Position numbers and translations under genes: made by a program. Below are positions 24,001 to 36,061 of a stretch of 64,000 nucleotides of DNA, in pieces. The stretch comes from Cyprinodon diabolis. Taxonomy: Eukaryota > Chordata > Actinopteri > Cyprinodontiformes > Cyprinodontidae. The notes under the pieces were generated by a model. The model saw nothing but the letters and a program-made list of their open reading frames with translations. It did not search any database and was not told the origin of the DNA. Where the stretch lies: assembly GCA_030533445.1 (NCBI GenBank), contig CM060066.1, positions 35,162,235-35,226,234 on the forward strand, in the 5' to 3' direction. Within the stretch, counting starts at the first letter, position 1. Every line of letters starts with the position of its first letter.

Positions 24001-24346
24001 AGCCACTCGAATCCCAGCACCAGAGGGGAGCATGCAGAGGGAAAAACAAAAAATGTTAATGTCTCACGATGATTTCCAGAGATCAAAAGCTCTAGAGGTT
24101 GTGTTTGATGAGTGACTTGATGGAGTTTCTTTCCATCAATAGCGGATACTCTGAGAGGCTTGGATAACGGGACTGTTTCAATCTGTAATTGCTGGACCAG
24201 GTTTGAATCAATTAGGTTACTCTCACATCCAGAGTCAATGAAAGCAGACAGGGTGAGATTCTGGTTCGGAAAAAAAAGTGTAGCAGGTAACATCAGATGA
24301 GGAGCTTTTTCATTTTTCAAATGGCCCGTCAGACTCCTCAGTTCCT
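21052..24346 (-). pseudogene. pol of element 2, broken
   Basis: Protease FIDSGCE, then RT from the [11 protein letters not shown] region to VYIDDIL (23253-24320); RNase [19 protein letters not shown] (22726-23232); integrase with zinc region (KFSAHPGV...CPICAKN), core ([27 protein letters not shown]) in 21530-22666; chromodomain [12 protein letters not shown] to LIEEY (about 21100-21252). The RT frame is lost at a 36-bp hairpin (23252-23287) placed exactly at the YIDD codons. Other frame changes lie near the A-run at 22780-22790 (RNase H) and near 21630 (integrase, after DEREI). Function would have been reverse transcription and chromatin-targeted integration. Confidence 0.93.
23252..23287. 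repeat. Perfect hairpin at the RT active-site codons of element 2
   Basis: Two 16-nt arms, TTTACATTGATGACAT and its exact reverse complement, are separated by CAAA. The right arm corresponds to the normal YIDD-coding strand. Element 1 has about 50 different bases at the left arm position, so the left arm is an inverted copy that replaced normal sequence. Confidence 0.9.
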
Positions 24347-25390
24347 CTGACGGGCCCTGGCTTTTGACTTAGCCGGGCATGAAGCAATGAAATGACCAGT
24401 CTCACCACAGTATAGACACAGATTGCCCCTGAATCGTCGTTGTCTTTCCTCAGGGGTTAGCCTTGTGTGTCCAATCTGCATGGGTTCAACCTCTGCTCCA
24501 TCAGAGTGAGAGACTTGGACAGGAACAGAAAGAGTCTGGTTTTTAGGCTTTGGCTTGGGAACGGGTTCTGTGGATCCAGAAAAAACAGAAACATTATTTA
24601 ATGCAGGGGCTGACACAGAAAATTTCAGACTTCTTTGTCTAGTGTTGCTTCTAGTTCGGACCCGATTATCCAATCTGATGGTTAGACGAATTAAATCCTC
24701 CAAACTAGATGGTTCGTCGATCGTGGCTAGTTCATCCTTGATGTTATCATTTAAGGCTTTGAAATATGCACTCTTAAGTGCACATTCGTTCTACCCAGAG
24801 GCTGCGGCTTTGACCCGAAAGTCGATGGAAAACTCAGCCACTGTGGAATTTCCCTGTCTTAAATTCAGCAGGGCTCGAGAGTCAATGGTCTTATCTGTGT
24901 CGTGATTAAATACTTGGGAAAACTCTGAAATGAACTCGGAAAAAGTACAAGTGAAACTGGATTCAGAGGAGAACCTTGCCTCTGCCCATTCAAGGGCTCG
25001 TCCAGTGAGTTGAGAAAGAATAAATGATATTTTCTTTCTATCATTCGGAAAACTGTCAGGAGAATGTTCAAAAAGTAATCGACATTGGAATAAAAATCCC
25101 TTACAATCTTTTTGATTACCTGAAAATCTTTCAGGCGGACTGGGACAGATCTCAGGAAGTGACGTCACTGCCGGTGACCTTGGAGGCGGAAGTGGATCCG
25201 GAAAAGAACGGACTGCTGGTGTAGCGTTAGCACTTCCAAAATAGCTAGAGAGAGTTTGGTTATGGTGTTCGACAAAAGCATTCAACTCACGAAGGGTTTT
25301 GGCTTGACCATGGACCTGAGTCTCTAGTTCCTCAAGCCTCCTACGGAGGTGATCTGCTGGGCTTTGTGTTTGGCCGCAGTGTTCTGTCAT
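24338..25390 (-). pseudogene. gag of element 2 with one nonsense codon
   Basis: Starts at ATG 25390, inside the LTR, with MTEHCGQTQSPADHLRRRL. A leader with heptad-like leucines is followed by the capsid segment SPPERFSGNQKDCKGFLFQC and ends with zinc knuckle CLYCGETGHFIASC and a basic tail. A TAG at 24791-24793 falls where element 1 has Trp (AASEWNECALKS), consistent with a single TGG-to-TAG change; otherwise the frame is open. pol overlaps in the -1 frame at the conserved TCAAAAGCC near 24357-24366. Confidence 0.92.
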
Positions 25391-26088
25391 GATGGGTTTA
25401 AGGTTCTTAGCCCACATGCAGAACACAACGGAGGCTGGGTAAAAGTTTAACAGAGTTTATTGAATGTTTAACAAAAACACAAGATAATGTACGGGGTCAG
25501 GAACTGGTCCGGGCTGGTTCACTGAAGTCTGCAGAGATGATAGTTTGATTAGAAGGCAGGCTGATGACTTATGAGTCTTGATAATTCAGGTTTGTACCTT
25601 GACTGAGTTCAGGCTTCTCCTTGAGAGAGAGGGAACCGTTGGGTCCAGAGACTGTTTGTTCAGCAGAGTTCAAGAGCAGCTGCAGCGTCTTACTTCTGAC
25701 TTTAAATGGCAGACCTTGATCAGAGTTTCCAGCTCTTTACTAAGAGCAGCAGGGGAATCCACATAGGAATCTTCAGGTTAGGCTCTCTAGGGCAGGTTAA
25801 GCTCATCCAGAGCTTCAGGCTAGAGACAGGTTTCCTGTGAGGCAAAAACAGAGGAGAGTTAGAATCAGATCTCTCTCAAGAGACAACTAAGATTCTTCAG
25901 GTTCTAGGCTCAGGTTGCTAACCAAACTAAGGTCAACACTGCGGCGTCGAAGCAAGGTCTGGCAGCAGGTTATAAAGAGGAGGTCTCCTGATGAGTAGAT
26001 GCGTCTCAGGTGTGCTGGAAGACTCCAGCTCCAGGAGACCCACGGCACACTCTGCTGGAGGAAGGTGGTACAGCTCCAGATCCCAACA
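25385..26088 (-). repeat. 5' LTR of element 2
   Basis: 704 bp, TGTCATG...CCAACA on the plus strand, followed by the GTAAG duplication. The self-complementary pair CAGAACAC (LTR/gag edge) and GTGTTCTG (inside the LTR) is present as in element 1. Confidence 0.96.
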
Positions 26089-26093
26089 GTAAG

Positions 26094-27478
26094 ACTAAAT
26101 CTAAGAGGAAACCCATTCCACAAACCAAACTTCTTGAGGTAATCTAAAGGCCACTTGAAGTGGACTCTGCAGAAAGTTGGTGACCTCTTCACACTACTCT
26201 GTCATTCCCAAACACTTCTATTTCATTACGATTCAGCTAACATACACATTTGAATGCGGAATATTTAGTAGCGATAAAAATTAATGATTGGACTGGACAA
26301 CAATGTCATCCTATCATAGCTCCAAGTTAGAATTCACAAATTTCCTGAGAGCTACCCACTCTTTCACAAATGTTTGTTCAACAGTCTGCATGTCAATGTG
26401 CTTGATTGTATACACCTGTGGCAACAGAATTGATTGGAACACTTTCTGCACAATTATGTTATGCAATTCTAAATCATGTTTGCACCCTTCAGTTAACAGA
26501 TTGTAGTTTTGGTACTATAACCTTCTGTTCTGTTACAGGAAAACCCAGCAACCTCTGTAGAAATGGAGCCAGGTGGAAGTTCAACTGAAAAAACTGATTG
26601 CTCAGCAAATATTAATGTTATGCAAGTGATACTGGGTTTGGTCAGACCTAATTTCTGAGTGTCCTTTTCTGGATAGGATTTAAATCTTTGATTAAACCAC
26701 AACAAGAAAATAAAAACTTAGTCATGGGGACATTTCATAGTAAACATTTAATATAGAAAAACCTGGTGGCAGACAGTGATATGAGGTTATCACTGTCTGC
26801 TGAGCTATAATAACTTTACACTTTCAGATAAAGCTTCACCTCAAAGTATTTTCTAAGTATTGAAAATTACTACAACTTCACCTCATAGGAGAAGTAATAA
26901 TGACCTGCACTACAGCTCAAACTGCATGAGACAGCTGGCTGCTAAAACCAAGCACAGCAATAATAACTGTTGCGGAGAAACGCCGCAGCCATTTTTCAGT
27001 TCTGCCAAGGTTTAATCAGTAACAACAAATTATGAGCTCACTGAAGGTCGTTTTTCAACATGTTTGTTGATAGAAATGTGACTATAAATAAATACTGGCT
27101 TTAAGATTAGAATTCTGAGAGATTTGAATAAAATTATTGGGATTACCCTATTTTAAAATGAAATAAATGTTTAATATCAAATGAAACTTTAGCCCTGTTG
27201 TTTGTAACAAGTCCACCATTCTTTTTTTTGAGTCAGGGAACTTAAGGAGATATTCAGTATAAAGTACAAGGATTGTGTTTTTCTTTGTTTTTCAAAGCTT
27301 GGGTTAAATGGGTTGTGGTTTCCTCAATAATTATACTAATACTTATTCTCAAAAGTCATAATCTGTAAACAGAAAAAAAGAATCTGACGACACTGAGGAA
27401 TGAGGCTTAAAATGCCCAAGCTGACAAAGCTCATCCCCAGCAAATTTAGCTGGGATTGTCTTCTTTGTTGTGCAGTCA
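26094..27478. other. No gene seen
   Basis: A+T-rich noncoding sequence between element 2 and the CATC microsatellite. A short inverted repeat (GATAACCTCATATCACTGTC type) near 26770-26805 is visible; no coding feature recognised. Confidence 0.45.
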
Positions 27479-27572
27479 CATCCATCCATCCATCCATCCA
27501 TCCATCCATCCATCCATCCATCCATCCATCCATCCATCCATCCATCCATCCATCCATCCATCCATCCATCCA
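27479..27572. repeat. (CATC)n microsatellite
   Basis: About 23 uninterrupted tetranucleotide units. Such GATG/CATC arrays often mark the 3' tail of fish SINEs. The Met-Asp-Gly-Trp and Ile-His-Pro-Ser frames across it are artefacts. Confidence 0.97.
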
Positions 27573-27839
27573 GTTGCAGTGCGGTTGGTGCCTATCTGGG
27601 CCATATAAAGTGAGGTTGCACTTCAAATTTATAGCTTATCTAAGGAACATTAAAAGTTGCATGGTAGGAATGAATTGTATTTTTCTTTATAACATAACAA
27701 ATCAAATCACACGTTAGGTGACAGAAAATATTTGCTTGCATTTAGACTTAGACAGATTAATTTCGTCATTTTCTATTCACAAGTGTAAAAAGAAATTTTG
27801 TTTAAAATTTAGTAATTGACTCTACAGCAATTTTCCCAC

Positions 27840-28160
27840 CAAGCATTTATGTGGTGATAGTGGAAAGGAAAAACTCCCTTTTAGCAGGAAAGAACCTCTA
27901 GCAGAACCATGGTCAATGTGTTGACAGCCAAAGGCTGTTAAGCAGATTAATTGTGACAGTTTTTTTGCCAAAAGGGATGAAAGAGAGCACATACAGTTCG
28001 GGTTTAAATAATAAAAAAATACTGAATATAAACAAAGAGATAAAATGAAACAGAGTGATGAAAGTGGTCCCTATATCCTCCAGCAGCCTAAGCCTATAGA
28101 GATAGCCCAGGATAACCTTAGCCACTCTAACTATAAGCTTTATCAAAAGCAAAGTTTAAA
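27840..28160 (-). mobile_element. L2/Maui-type LINE 3' UTR fragment
   Basis: Minus strand reads TAAGCTTATAGTTAGAGTGG, GGCTGCTGGAGGATATAGGG and later GGTTCTGCTAGAGGTTCTTT with CTGCTAAAAGGGAG, the ordered landmarks of fish L2/Maui 3' UTRs. Antisense relative of 4105-4390. Confidence 0.7.
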
Positions 28161-29700
28161 TAATTAAACTGCTATATTTTCTAACTGATCTTATGATACA
28201 TTAAGACCAGTGTTATGTCACCAAGCAAAGAGAGGAAAACAAGAAATTACACAGGTTTGGAAGTAAGAACTTGAAGGAATTTTCTTGTCAAAACAAAGGC
28301 ACAGCTGTCAGGCCAGTATTTTCAGAAAAGAAACACTCCCAAGGCTCAGTGATTTGAATATTTCTGTGGAGCTAGTACTCAATTATATCAGGCTAATCAA
28401 CTTTCAGCAGCTTTTAAACAAATATAATAGCTAATAATAAAGTATTCCTGACAAACATCAGCTGACATTATATATGACTATAGTAATAAAAAATGCAGTG
28501 TCAAAGTAAATTGAATCTTTTGGAGTTATTACAACAACAACTGGAGTAAAATATATACTACGTAGAGTTCTAAGTTAACACTAATTCCGGGTGGGACCAA
28601 ATACAGTCTTAAAACGTTACCTTAACACTTTAAAATTTACTGTGTAAGAATTTTTATATTAGAGTATTTTTCTTAAAGCAAAATCGTTCATCACAGACTC
28701 ATATGAGACACACCAGGGACAGCAGCAAGCTGTTCTCACTCTCAGAGTATCAAATGCTGTTTCAGCAAAGTGTTTTTCCTTCGAGGTTGAACTTAAGTAT
28801 TAGTGGCTGGGCACAGTAACAGCAAGCATATCAGACTTTTATCTTTTAGGGTTTACTATCAACAAACAGTATTCTCGGGACATTGAACTGAAGTGGAAAA
28901 TTACAAATTTTAACAATGGCAGCAAAATAGAAAGAGCTCAGACCTGCTTCAGATGTCTGTGAAAATGCACACATTTATTTAAACAACAGGAATAGCCAGT
29001 CATTGTTTTTATGGCTAAAAACACAGGTAACAGTTTCTGATTCCCTTAAGATTGCTGGTAATGTATATGAATAAACATCTGTCTTTACTTGTTGATGGTG
29101 CAGTGAAACAACAGCTGTTAGTGTTTCACTGCATGGGCTGTCAGAGCCCAAAAAATATCAAAATTCCTAATTACGAGGCTAACCAAGCTATGAGACAAGC
29201 ATTCATCAGAAACTAGTAGACATAGCTTATGTACAGGCGAACAGGTGCATCGGTGCTAAACTACCAAGTTGTCATTCTTCTCATAAAGAGCTGTTTTAGT
29301 TGTAAGGGATAAAAAAAGGCCAAATTTAATAATTTTTTTCAGTAAAAAATTACATAATGTCACTTTAACTGATTTAAATAAAAACCCAATGTAATTTTTG
29401 AGATTAATGCATCTTGTCAATAAACATCTATATCTCTTCTTTCATAACATCTGGGACTTATTAGAAAACATGCAGGGTTTCACACAATATTGATGTTTAC
29501 AAATCCAGTTAATGTCCCCTTTCATAGCTCTGCTTCGTATTTCTCTTTTCTGTACTCTACTGCAGCTCCTTTGAGTGGCACACTGCATCTCTGGATGTTT
29601 TACATGATGAGAAATATACGTCTGTTTCATTATATGGAAAGGGCAGACATAGAATCAGGCGTTTACAATGTACAATAGCATAGCGAACCAAGGCCAGACC
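28161..29700. other. No gene seen
   Basis: A+T-rich noncoding sequence. The frames at 29442-29678 on both strands lack any recognisable feature. Confidence 0.45.
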
Positions 29701-29714
29701 AGCAAAAAACAAAA

Positions 29715-30112
29715 ACAAAACAACAAATCAAAACAAGAAAGACCCAGTTTTATTTTGAGGTTTCATTGGTTTTATTTTTATTCTTGTGTTCTAGGTATTT
29801 TTGATTGTATTTGAGTTCTTAGATATTTCCCATTTGTCCTCTTGTGTCAGTCTCCTTGTCCCTAGCTCCCTTCTTGCCTCTGTTCACGCCTGCTCCCAAT
29901 CTGCTAATTAGCCTGGTCTTTGTTTCTCTCTCCCATATATTCAGTCACTCTTTGCCAGTTTGTCATAATTTCTTTGCCCCCTTATTTTGAGTATTTGTGG
30001 TATTCAGTATTGTTTGTGGATTTATGTTTTTGGATTTTTGCTTCTGTTACCCTTTTTATATTAAAAATTCAAGTAACCGACTCAAGCCTTTGTCCACTGT
30101 GACATAATTCCA
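29715..30112 (+). mobile_element. LTR-like remnant (second family)
   Basis: Pyrimidine-rich block with TCAGTCTCCTTGTCCCTAGC, CTCTCCCATATATTCAGTC and an end near CACTGTGACATAATTCC. It parallels the order of motifs in the minus-strand block at 12099-12550 (CAGTCTCCTTTCCC, CTCCCATATATAC). Boundaries are approximate. Confidence 0.3.
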
Positions 30113-30502
30113 TTTCTTGCATTCATAAAAAAATAAGTAGGTTCCGATCCTTAATCCAAGTCTAGGCTAATTGCACTAGTATACTTATCAAAGAGTTTAA
30201 CAGATGCCTCCCAGATCTGTAAATTAATGGTCAGCAAAATGGGGGCAGCCACTAGTTATTACACCAGCTCTTCCCTCAGATGGATTTCCCCTTGCAAAAC
30301 TTCACTTACCCTGAATTTGATTGAGGACCAAAGCATGTCAGACAAAACTCTTTCACACTGTTTTATAAAAGAAATACACATAATATATACCGTATTTTCA
30401 CGACTATAAGGCGCACATAAACGTCTTTTTTTCCCCTCAAAATGTGCGGTGCGCCCTTTGGTGCGGTGCGCCCTATGTGTGTCTGCGACTTTTGAGACCA
30501 CC

Positions 30503-30668
30503 TCATTGAGGAGATGATGAAAGAGTGGCTGAGGCAGGTGTATGTGAGGAGACCAGGTTGTTTTTTTCCCACTCATCACCATCGCTGTTAATCTGTGACT
30601 CCATGCGTGCCCATCTCACAGCTGATGTGAAAAACATGGTGAAACAAATTAATGCTGTGCTCGCTGTG
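30503..30668 (+). pseudogene. Duplicated fragment of the pogo-like transposase
   Basis: Near-identical to 30978-31130 (GATGAAAGAGTGGCTGAGGC onward) but frameshifted at the T-run (GTTGTTTTTTTCCC) and ending abruptly at GTGCTCGCTGTGTGAACC. Confidence 0.85.
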
Positions 30669-30933
30669 TGAACCGGACGCAGCAGGCGCAGCAGAAGCAG
30701 CGAGTTTACATGCAAAGTCAATGGTTGACGCGCGTATAGGCGCAGCAAAAGGTCCCGCAGCGCGTTTTGAGCAGCAGGCGCAGCGCATCGGGAGCGTTTA
30801 AGCATCTGACGCACCGCCAACGCGCTGCTGCAGCTCGAGATGGAAAAATTGAAGTTTTGCTGCTGGAAGCGCCGCATCAACCAATCATAAAAGCTGATCT
30901 GGGAGCTGACAGCGAGACAGACACATCGCTCTG

Positions 30934-31494
30934 ATGACATATGATATTAAGGCAAATGAAAAGGGCTGGATGGATGAGGAGTTGATGAAAGAGTGGCTGA
31001 GGCAGGTGTATGTGAGGAGACCAGGTGTTTTTTTTCACGCATCACCATCGCTGTTAATCTGTGACTCCATGCGTGCCCATCTCACAGCCGATGTGAAAAA
31101 CATGGTGAAACAAATAAACGCTGTGCTCGCCGTTATCCCGGGAGGTCTGACAAAGGAACTTCAACCGCTCGACATCGGTGTGAACTGGCCGTTCAAAGTA
31201 AGGCTGCGAGCGGCGTGGGAGCGATGGATGACAGACAGAGACCACAGTTTCACAAAAAGTGGAAGGCAGCGCCGGGCAAGTTACGCCACAGTTTGCGGAT
31301 GGATTGTTGATGCTTGGACTAACTCGTCTGCTGGCACTGTTGTTCGAGCTTTCGCAAAAGCCGGCATCATTTCCGAGGAGCCGGCCGGCACGGAAAGTGA
31401 CTCTGACAGCGAAGAAGGGGAAATTGGCATGTCTGATTTAGCGCAGCTGTTTAATTCAGAAACAGAGGATGATGACTTTGATGGGTTTGATTAA
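30934..31494 (+). pseudogene. pogo-like DDE transposase, C-terminal fragment
   Basis: 186 residues covering the end of a DDE_1 catalytic domain: NEKGWMDEELMKEWLRQVY, LLICDSMRAHL (second catalytic Asp), and VIPGGLTKELQPLDIGVN (third Asp, 35 residues later), followed by an acidic tail rich in Glu and Asp ending DDDFDGFD. The N-terminal DNA-binding region and the first catalytic Asp are missing, so it cannot cut DNA. A damaged second copy of the same coding block lies just upstream at 30503-30668. Confidence 0.85.
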
Positions 31495-32276
31495 TACTTT
31501 GTAATAAATACTTGAATAAAGCACAATCATACTCAGTTTTGCTCCCGCTCTATTTTTCTACCTGAAAACTTAATTCAACAGCAGCCTCTGGGCCGGGCCA
31601 CCTCCGGATTCACCGCTGCGGCTGGCAGGTGTTTTTCATCTAAATAATCTAAATCTTGCAGCTATATTTGCTGTGATCAGTGGGAATAAAGTAGTTTTAA
31701 TATGTTTTAAGTGAGAAAGTCCACCTGAAAACTTAATAATTGCAGTCAGTTCATCCAGATTATCTATTTCTGTCGGAGGCGCTCAGACCCCCACATACCA
31801 GCGGTGCACCGACAGTAGAAATCCCTTCAACAGCAGCCTCTAGGCCGAGTAGCCTCCTGGTTCACCGCGGCGGCTGGCAGGTGTTTTTCATCTAAATATT
31901 TTAAACTGCAGGCACCAGGATACCGGTAATAAAAGCGAACATATTCCGTCGGCAGGTTTCAGGATTTTAAGTTATTTTGGAGTGATCAGAGCGCTCTGTC
32001 ATCTGCGATGTGTCTGTCTCACGGCCAGCTCCCAGGTTTGATTAATACTTTGTAATAAATACATGAATAAAGCACAGTCATACTTAGTTTTGCTCCCGCT
32101 GTATTTTTAAATACGCAGTAGAGGTATTTAAACGTAGCAGAGGACATGTACCTGTAAATGAAAAACGCGCCCTATAGTCCGGTGCGCCTTATGTGTGTGT
32201 TAAATACAGAAATGGCACACATAACTGAGACTGCGCCTTTTAGTACGGTGCGCCTTATGGTCGTGAAAATACGGTA

Positions 32277-33033
32277 TGTAATACATAGAGGCCAAAAAAA
32301 ATAATCCATAAACTTAAAAATAATAAGTGAGTTTGGTATATCAACTATAGATTTGTCATAAAATGTTTGCTCTGTGCGACCATTGTATAAGACGCTTTGC
32401 ATTTCACGGTTTTAATGCACTTCACGGAGGAACACCACTCCGCTGCCTGTTGTGGGGATCTATACTCTGCAACTCAGCTCCTCGTTGTTTAAACCTTACA
32501 TAAATATGCTAACTCGTTATGTATAATTTTGGATTTCTTTAACCTATATAATAATGTTCAGTAATGGTGCGTTTGATGAAAAATGGAAAGTAGCTTTCCT
32601 TCTTTATGTGGAATAATAATTTACACTATATAAATTATTAATAACAATACAGTATACAACCATTCAATGAAGATTTAGTGCAATAATCTTTATTTTGATG
32701 ATAATTAGAACTTTTAGCTGAGCAAAAAAGCTCTAAAGGTGCCTTCCCTTTCTATGACACTGTGATTGCAATTTTTTATAGATTGAACTAAAGGTGTAAC
32801 TTTTTACCTGCATACCTAATACTTCCAAAATAGGTAATAAATTTCTACTTTTTCAGGTATCTATGCAATGTAATGGTTTTAAACATATAACAGAAAGAAC
32901 ATTTAAATGTAAAATAACTAATTTAATTGTATTCTAATGAGTATATAATAAAATAAAAAAATAAAAAAATCACGAATACAATTATACAGACAATGACAAA
33001 AAAAACATTTTAGCATGGTTAGAATGTAGAAAA
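32277..33033. other. No gene seen
   Basis: Very A+T-rich spacer between the pogo-like and Tc1-like elements. Confidence 0.5.
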
Positions 33034-33035
33034 TA

Positions 33036-34283
33036 CACTATATTGCCAAAAGTATTTGCTCACCCATCCAAATTATTGGAATCAGGTGTTCCAATCACTT
33101 CCATGGCCACAGGTGTATAAATTCAAGCACCTAGGCATGCAGACTGTTTTTACAAACATTTGTGAAAGAATGGGTCGCTCTCAGGAGCTCAGTGAATTCC
33201 AGCGTGGAACTGTGATAGGATGCCACCTGTGCAACAAATCCAGTCGTGAAATTTCCTCGCTCCTAAATATTCCACAGTCAACTGTCAGCTGTATTATAAG
33301 AAAATGGAAGTGTTTGGGAACGACAGCAACTCAGCCACGAAGTGGTAGGCCACGTAAACTGACGGAGCGGGGTCAGCGGATGCTGAAGCGCATAGTGCGA
33401 AGGGGTCGCCAACTTTCTGCAGAGTCAATCACTACAGACCTCCAAACTTCATGTGGCCTTCAGATTAGCTCAAGAACAGTGCGCAGAGAGCTTCATGGAA
33501 TGGGTTTCCATGGTCGAGCAGCTGCATCCAAGCCATACATAACCAAGTGCAATGCAAAGCGTCGGATGCGGTGGTGTAAAGCACGCCGCCACTGGACTCT
33601 AGAGCAGTGGAGACGCGTTCTCTGGAGTGACGAATCGCGCTTCTCCATCTGGCAATCTGATGGACGGGTCTGGGTTTGGCGGTTGCCAGGAGAACGGTAC
33701 TTGTCTGACTGCATTGTGCCAAGTGTAAAGTTTGGTGGAGGGGGGATTATGGTGTGGGGTTGTTTTTCAGGAGCTGGGCTTGGCCCCTTAGTTCCAGTGA
33801 AAGGAACTCTGAATGCTTCAGCATACCAAGACATTTTGGACAATTCCATGCTCCCAACTTTGTGGGAACAGTTTGGAGCTGGCCCCTTCCTCTTCCAACA
33901 TGACTGTGCACCAGTGCACAAAGCAAGGTCCATAAAGACATGGATGACAGAGTCTGGTGTGGATGAACTTGACTGGCCTGCACAGAGTCCTGACCTCAAC
34001 CCGATAGAACACCTTTGGGATGAATTAGAGCGGAGACTGAGAGCCAGGCCTTCTCGTCCAACATCAGTGTGCGACCTCACAAATGCGCTTCTGGAAGAAT
34101 GGTCAAAAATTCCCATAAACACACTCCTAAACCTTGTGGACAGCCTTCCCAGAAGAGTTGAAGCTGTTCTAGCTGCAAAGGGTGGACCGACGTCATATTG
34201 AACCCTATGGATTAGGAACGGGATGTCACTTAAGCTCATATGTGAGTCAAGGCAGGTGAGCAAATACTTTTGGCAATATAGTG
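33036..34283 (+). mobile_element. Tc1-like transposon, structurally complete
   Basis: 1,248 bp flanked by TA on both sides (33034-33035, 34284-34285). The terminal inverted repeats are identical for 29 bases, starting CACTATATTGCCAAAAGTAT. It encloses a single uninterrupted transposase frame. Perfect ends plus an open frame mark a young copy. Confidence 0.96.
33170..34201 (+). CDS. Tc1-like DD34E transposase, intact frame
   Basis: 343 residues from ATG 33170 ([13 protein letters not shown]), the usual length for Tc1 transposases; an in-frame ATG at 33137 would add 11 residues. N-terminal paired-type helix-turn-helix ([20 protein letters not shown], about 30-49), a GRPRK AT-hook-like linker (about 64-68), a second DNA-binding subdomain (ITTDLQ...[10 protein letters not shown]), then the catalytic core: Asp in LWSDESRF, Asp in FQHDCAPVH, and Glu in [12 protein letters not shown] exactly 34 residues after the second Asp. 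The Gly-rich patch [11 protein letters not shown] precedes the second Asp, as in the family. It would cut and paste the element at TA sites in the nucleus. No stop or frameshift is seen, so all catalytic parts are present; activity cannot be judged from the sequence alone. Confidence 0.95.
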   Translation: MGRSQELSEFQRGTVIGCHLCNKSSREISSLLNIPQSTVSCIIRKWKCLGTTATQPRSGRPRKLTERGQRMLKRIVRRGRQLSAESITTDLQTSCGLQISSRTVRRELHGMGFHGRAAASKPYITKCNAKRRMRWCKARRHWTLEQWRRVLWSDESRFSIWQSDGRVWVWRLPGERYLSDCIVPSVKFGGGGIMVWGCFSGAGLGPLVPVKGTLNASAYQDILDNSMLPTLWEQFGAGPFLFQHDCAPVHKARSIKTWMTESGVDELDWPAQSPDLNPIEHLWDELERRLRARPSRPTSVCDLTNALLEEWSKIPINTLLNLVDSLPRRVEAVLAAKGGPTSY

Positions 34284-34285
34284 TA

Positions 34286-36053
34286 TATTTTATGGTAAGA
34301 TTAATAGAAAACTTTTCTAAAAGTTTTTTTTTAATCAGTTGTTTAGCTACAAATCTTGGGTTATTTAAAAACATTGTACAAGAAGTAAAACAGAAATACC
34401 TGTGCTTTTTTTCTGTTTTACTTCAACATAACTGTTTATTTAATTGATGTGTGTTGCAACATCATAAGCTTTAAATAGTAGAAAAATTATGTGCTTTCCT
34501 TTGCCAGGTTAACATATATGCATTTCTTACTTTCAGACTTTGCAAAAAATTATTGATTCAGCACATTGTTTAATGTAGTGCAAATGACAAGACTATGCAC
34601 ACTATAAAATTCAACATCAGTCTGTTTTAAATCACTGTATCGGTTTAAGTTTTCCTTTAGTTCTGATAAACAACAATAAAATTTAAATGAAAACCTTTTA
34701 ACAGTTGATGAATTACACTCACCACCTGTGTGGTAAGAAAAACAAAACTTAAGAAAAAAGGTTTAGTCACAGAAAAGTGCATTTGATAACTTCTAACCGC
34801 TGCAGCTGTAACTTCTTGTGTGGTTTGCTATTAAAAGTAAATGATTATTTCTCAAACAACAAAGAAAATAGCAGATTGGCACAAAGTTGATGCTTATTAC
34901 CTCTTTGAATGATACGTTTCTTGTAAACAAACCTGAAGCAAGCTCAGACAGTCTCCTCCAACAATCTTGTCACCTCATATGACCAACTAAACGCACGGGC
35001 AGATTTTAACAGAGCAGTTGATTGTTCAGGAACATGATCCGAAATTTTAGACCTTGACTTTGTGATCCATTGCTTTGTTTTGTCAACATTTATGTTTGAT
35101 TACTGTGTTTCGTTGTTTTATATCTATTGTATTCAATGAATGTTTAAAAGAACCTCTCTAAGACTAAACTGAATATAACTATCCATGCTCATCAACAGTC
35201 TGTTTTGTGGTTCCTGAAAATAAAACAAAGACATGAATGAATTAAAACCAAATATCAATAAAAAGCTGATTTATTCTAATAACTCTCATCATTAAGTCAA
35301 ATCCATGAAATTAATTAATTACACATAGAATGAAGTTCTCAAACCTTCTTTTCTGTTACACAAATTTCTACTTCCAGCTAAATTTCAGTGCTTTGCAAAT
35401 GCATTCATTAATTTATTCTGTTCCATTCCAAAGTGTACTCTTTAAAATATAACTTTAAGAGACGGATCTAGATCTAAAGTCACCATAAAAAAGAAGTCCA
35501 CCTGTACAAAGTCTAAGTGTCACTGTCAGTAAAAACTCATCCTTACTGAAAGGCTGTAAAGACTGAAAAGTATCACATTACCATTCAGAGACTAAGTATA
35601 ATCTTTTTAGGAGCAAAGGTTAGGGTTGGTTATAACAAAATAGTAAAATCTTGATGTTTCTCCAGAGCCCCAACAAACCAGTCATCTTAAAATTGAACTT
35701 AAGCTGAAATTCCACATGGAAGACTTTTAATTAGCCTAACCTGCAACCCCTGCTGATGTTCCCCATTCAACGCTTCTAATGACCCACCTCCACCCCATCT
35801 CCTTCCTCTCAAGTAGTCCACTCTTAGACTTTTTCACAGAGAAAATACAAGATACTAGAAAAGCAGTCTGAACTTCAAAGTTGAACTGAACTACAGTTTG
35901 CATGCTGTTTCCATTTAAACAAGCTCTGCTAAAATGCCCAATTTCTGACAAATAAACTGGAAAAGTTTAGAAGAAACTGTTCAGCGCTAAGCTCCTCTTC
36001 CTGCTGTCTTTATATTTTACTCACAGGTTTTATTTAGGGCTCATAGAATGATC
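34286..36053. other. No gene seen
   Basis: A+T-rich noncoding sequence; no recognisable exon or repeat. Confidence 0.5.
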
Positions 36054-36061
36054 ATATAGGG

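Larger units (their letters stand above)
20337..26088 (-). mobile_element. Ty3/Gypsy chromovirus (Tf1/sushi-like) LTR retrotransposon, element 2
   Basis: Complete 5,752-bp provirus with two 704-bp LTRs and a 5-bp target duplication GTAAG (20332-20336, 26089-26093). About seven differences between the LTRs were counted by eye, roughly 1%, so the insertion is recent. The coding order is the same as in element 1, with which it shares protein similarity over its whole length, but the LTRs are clearly different in sequence. Inactivating changes are few: one nonsense codon in gag, a hairpin rearrangement at RT, and frameshifts in RNase H and integrase. Confidence 0.96.
30390..32274 (+). mobile_element. 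pogo-like Tc1/mariner transposon, internally rearranged
   Basis: Ends are long inverted repeats (left CCGTATTTTCACGACTATAA, right reversed CCGTATTTTCACGACCATAA, continuing into GGCGCAC) and TA flanks both sides (30388-30389, 32275-32276). GCGCC-rich subterminal repeats fill both ends. It holds a C-terminal transposase fragment (30934-31494). Several internal blocks occur twice in direct orientation: 30503-30668 with 30978-31130; 31484-31560 with 32036-32110; 31572-31660 with 31826-31905. The element therefore looks assembled from more than one copy. Confidence 0.85.

Noticed and set aside
27336..27717. Repetitive protein genes on both strands (Met-Asp-Gly-Trp / Ile-His-Pro-Ser)
   Set aside because: Translation of the CATC tetranucleotide microsatellite.
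33493..34374. Long minus-strand open frame of 293 codons
   Set aside because: Antisense shadow of the Tc1 transposase with no domain of its own.
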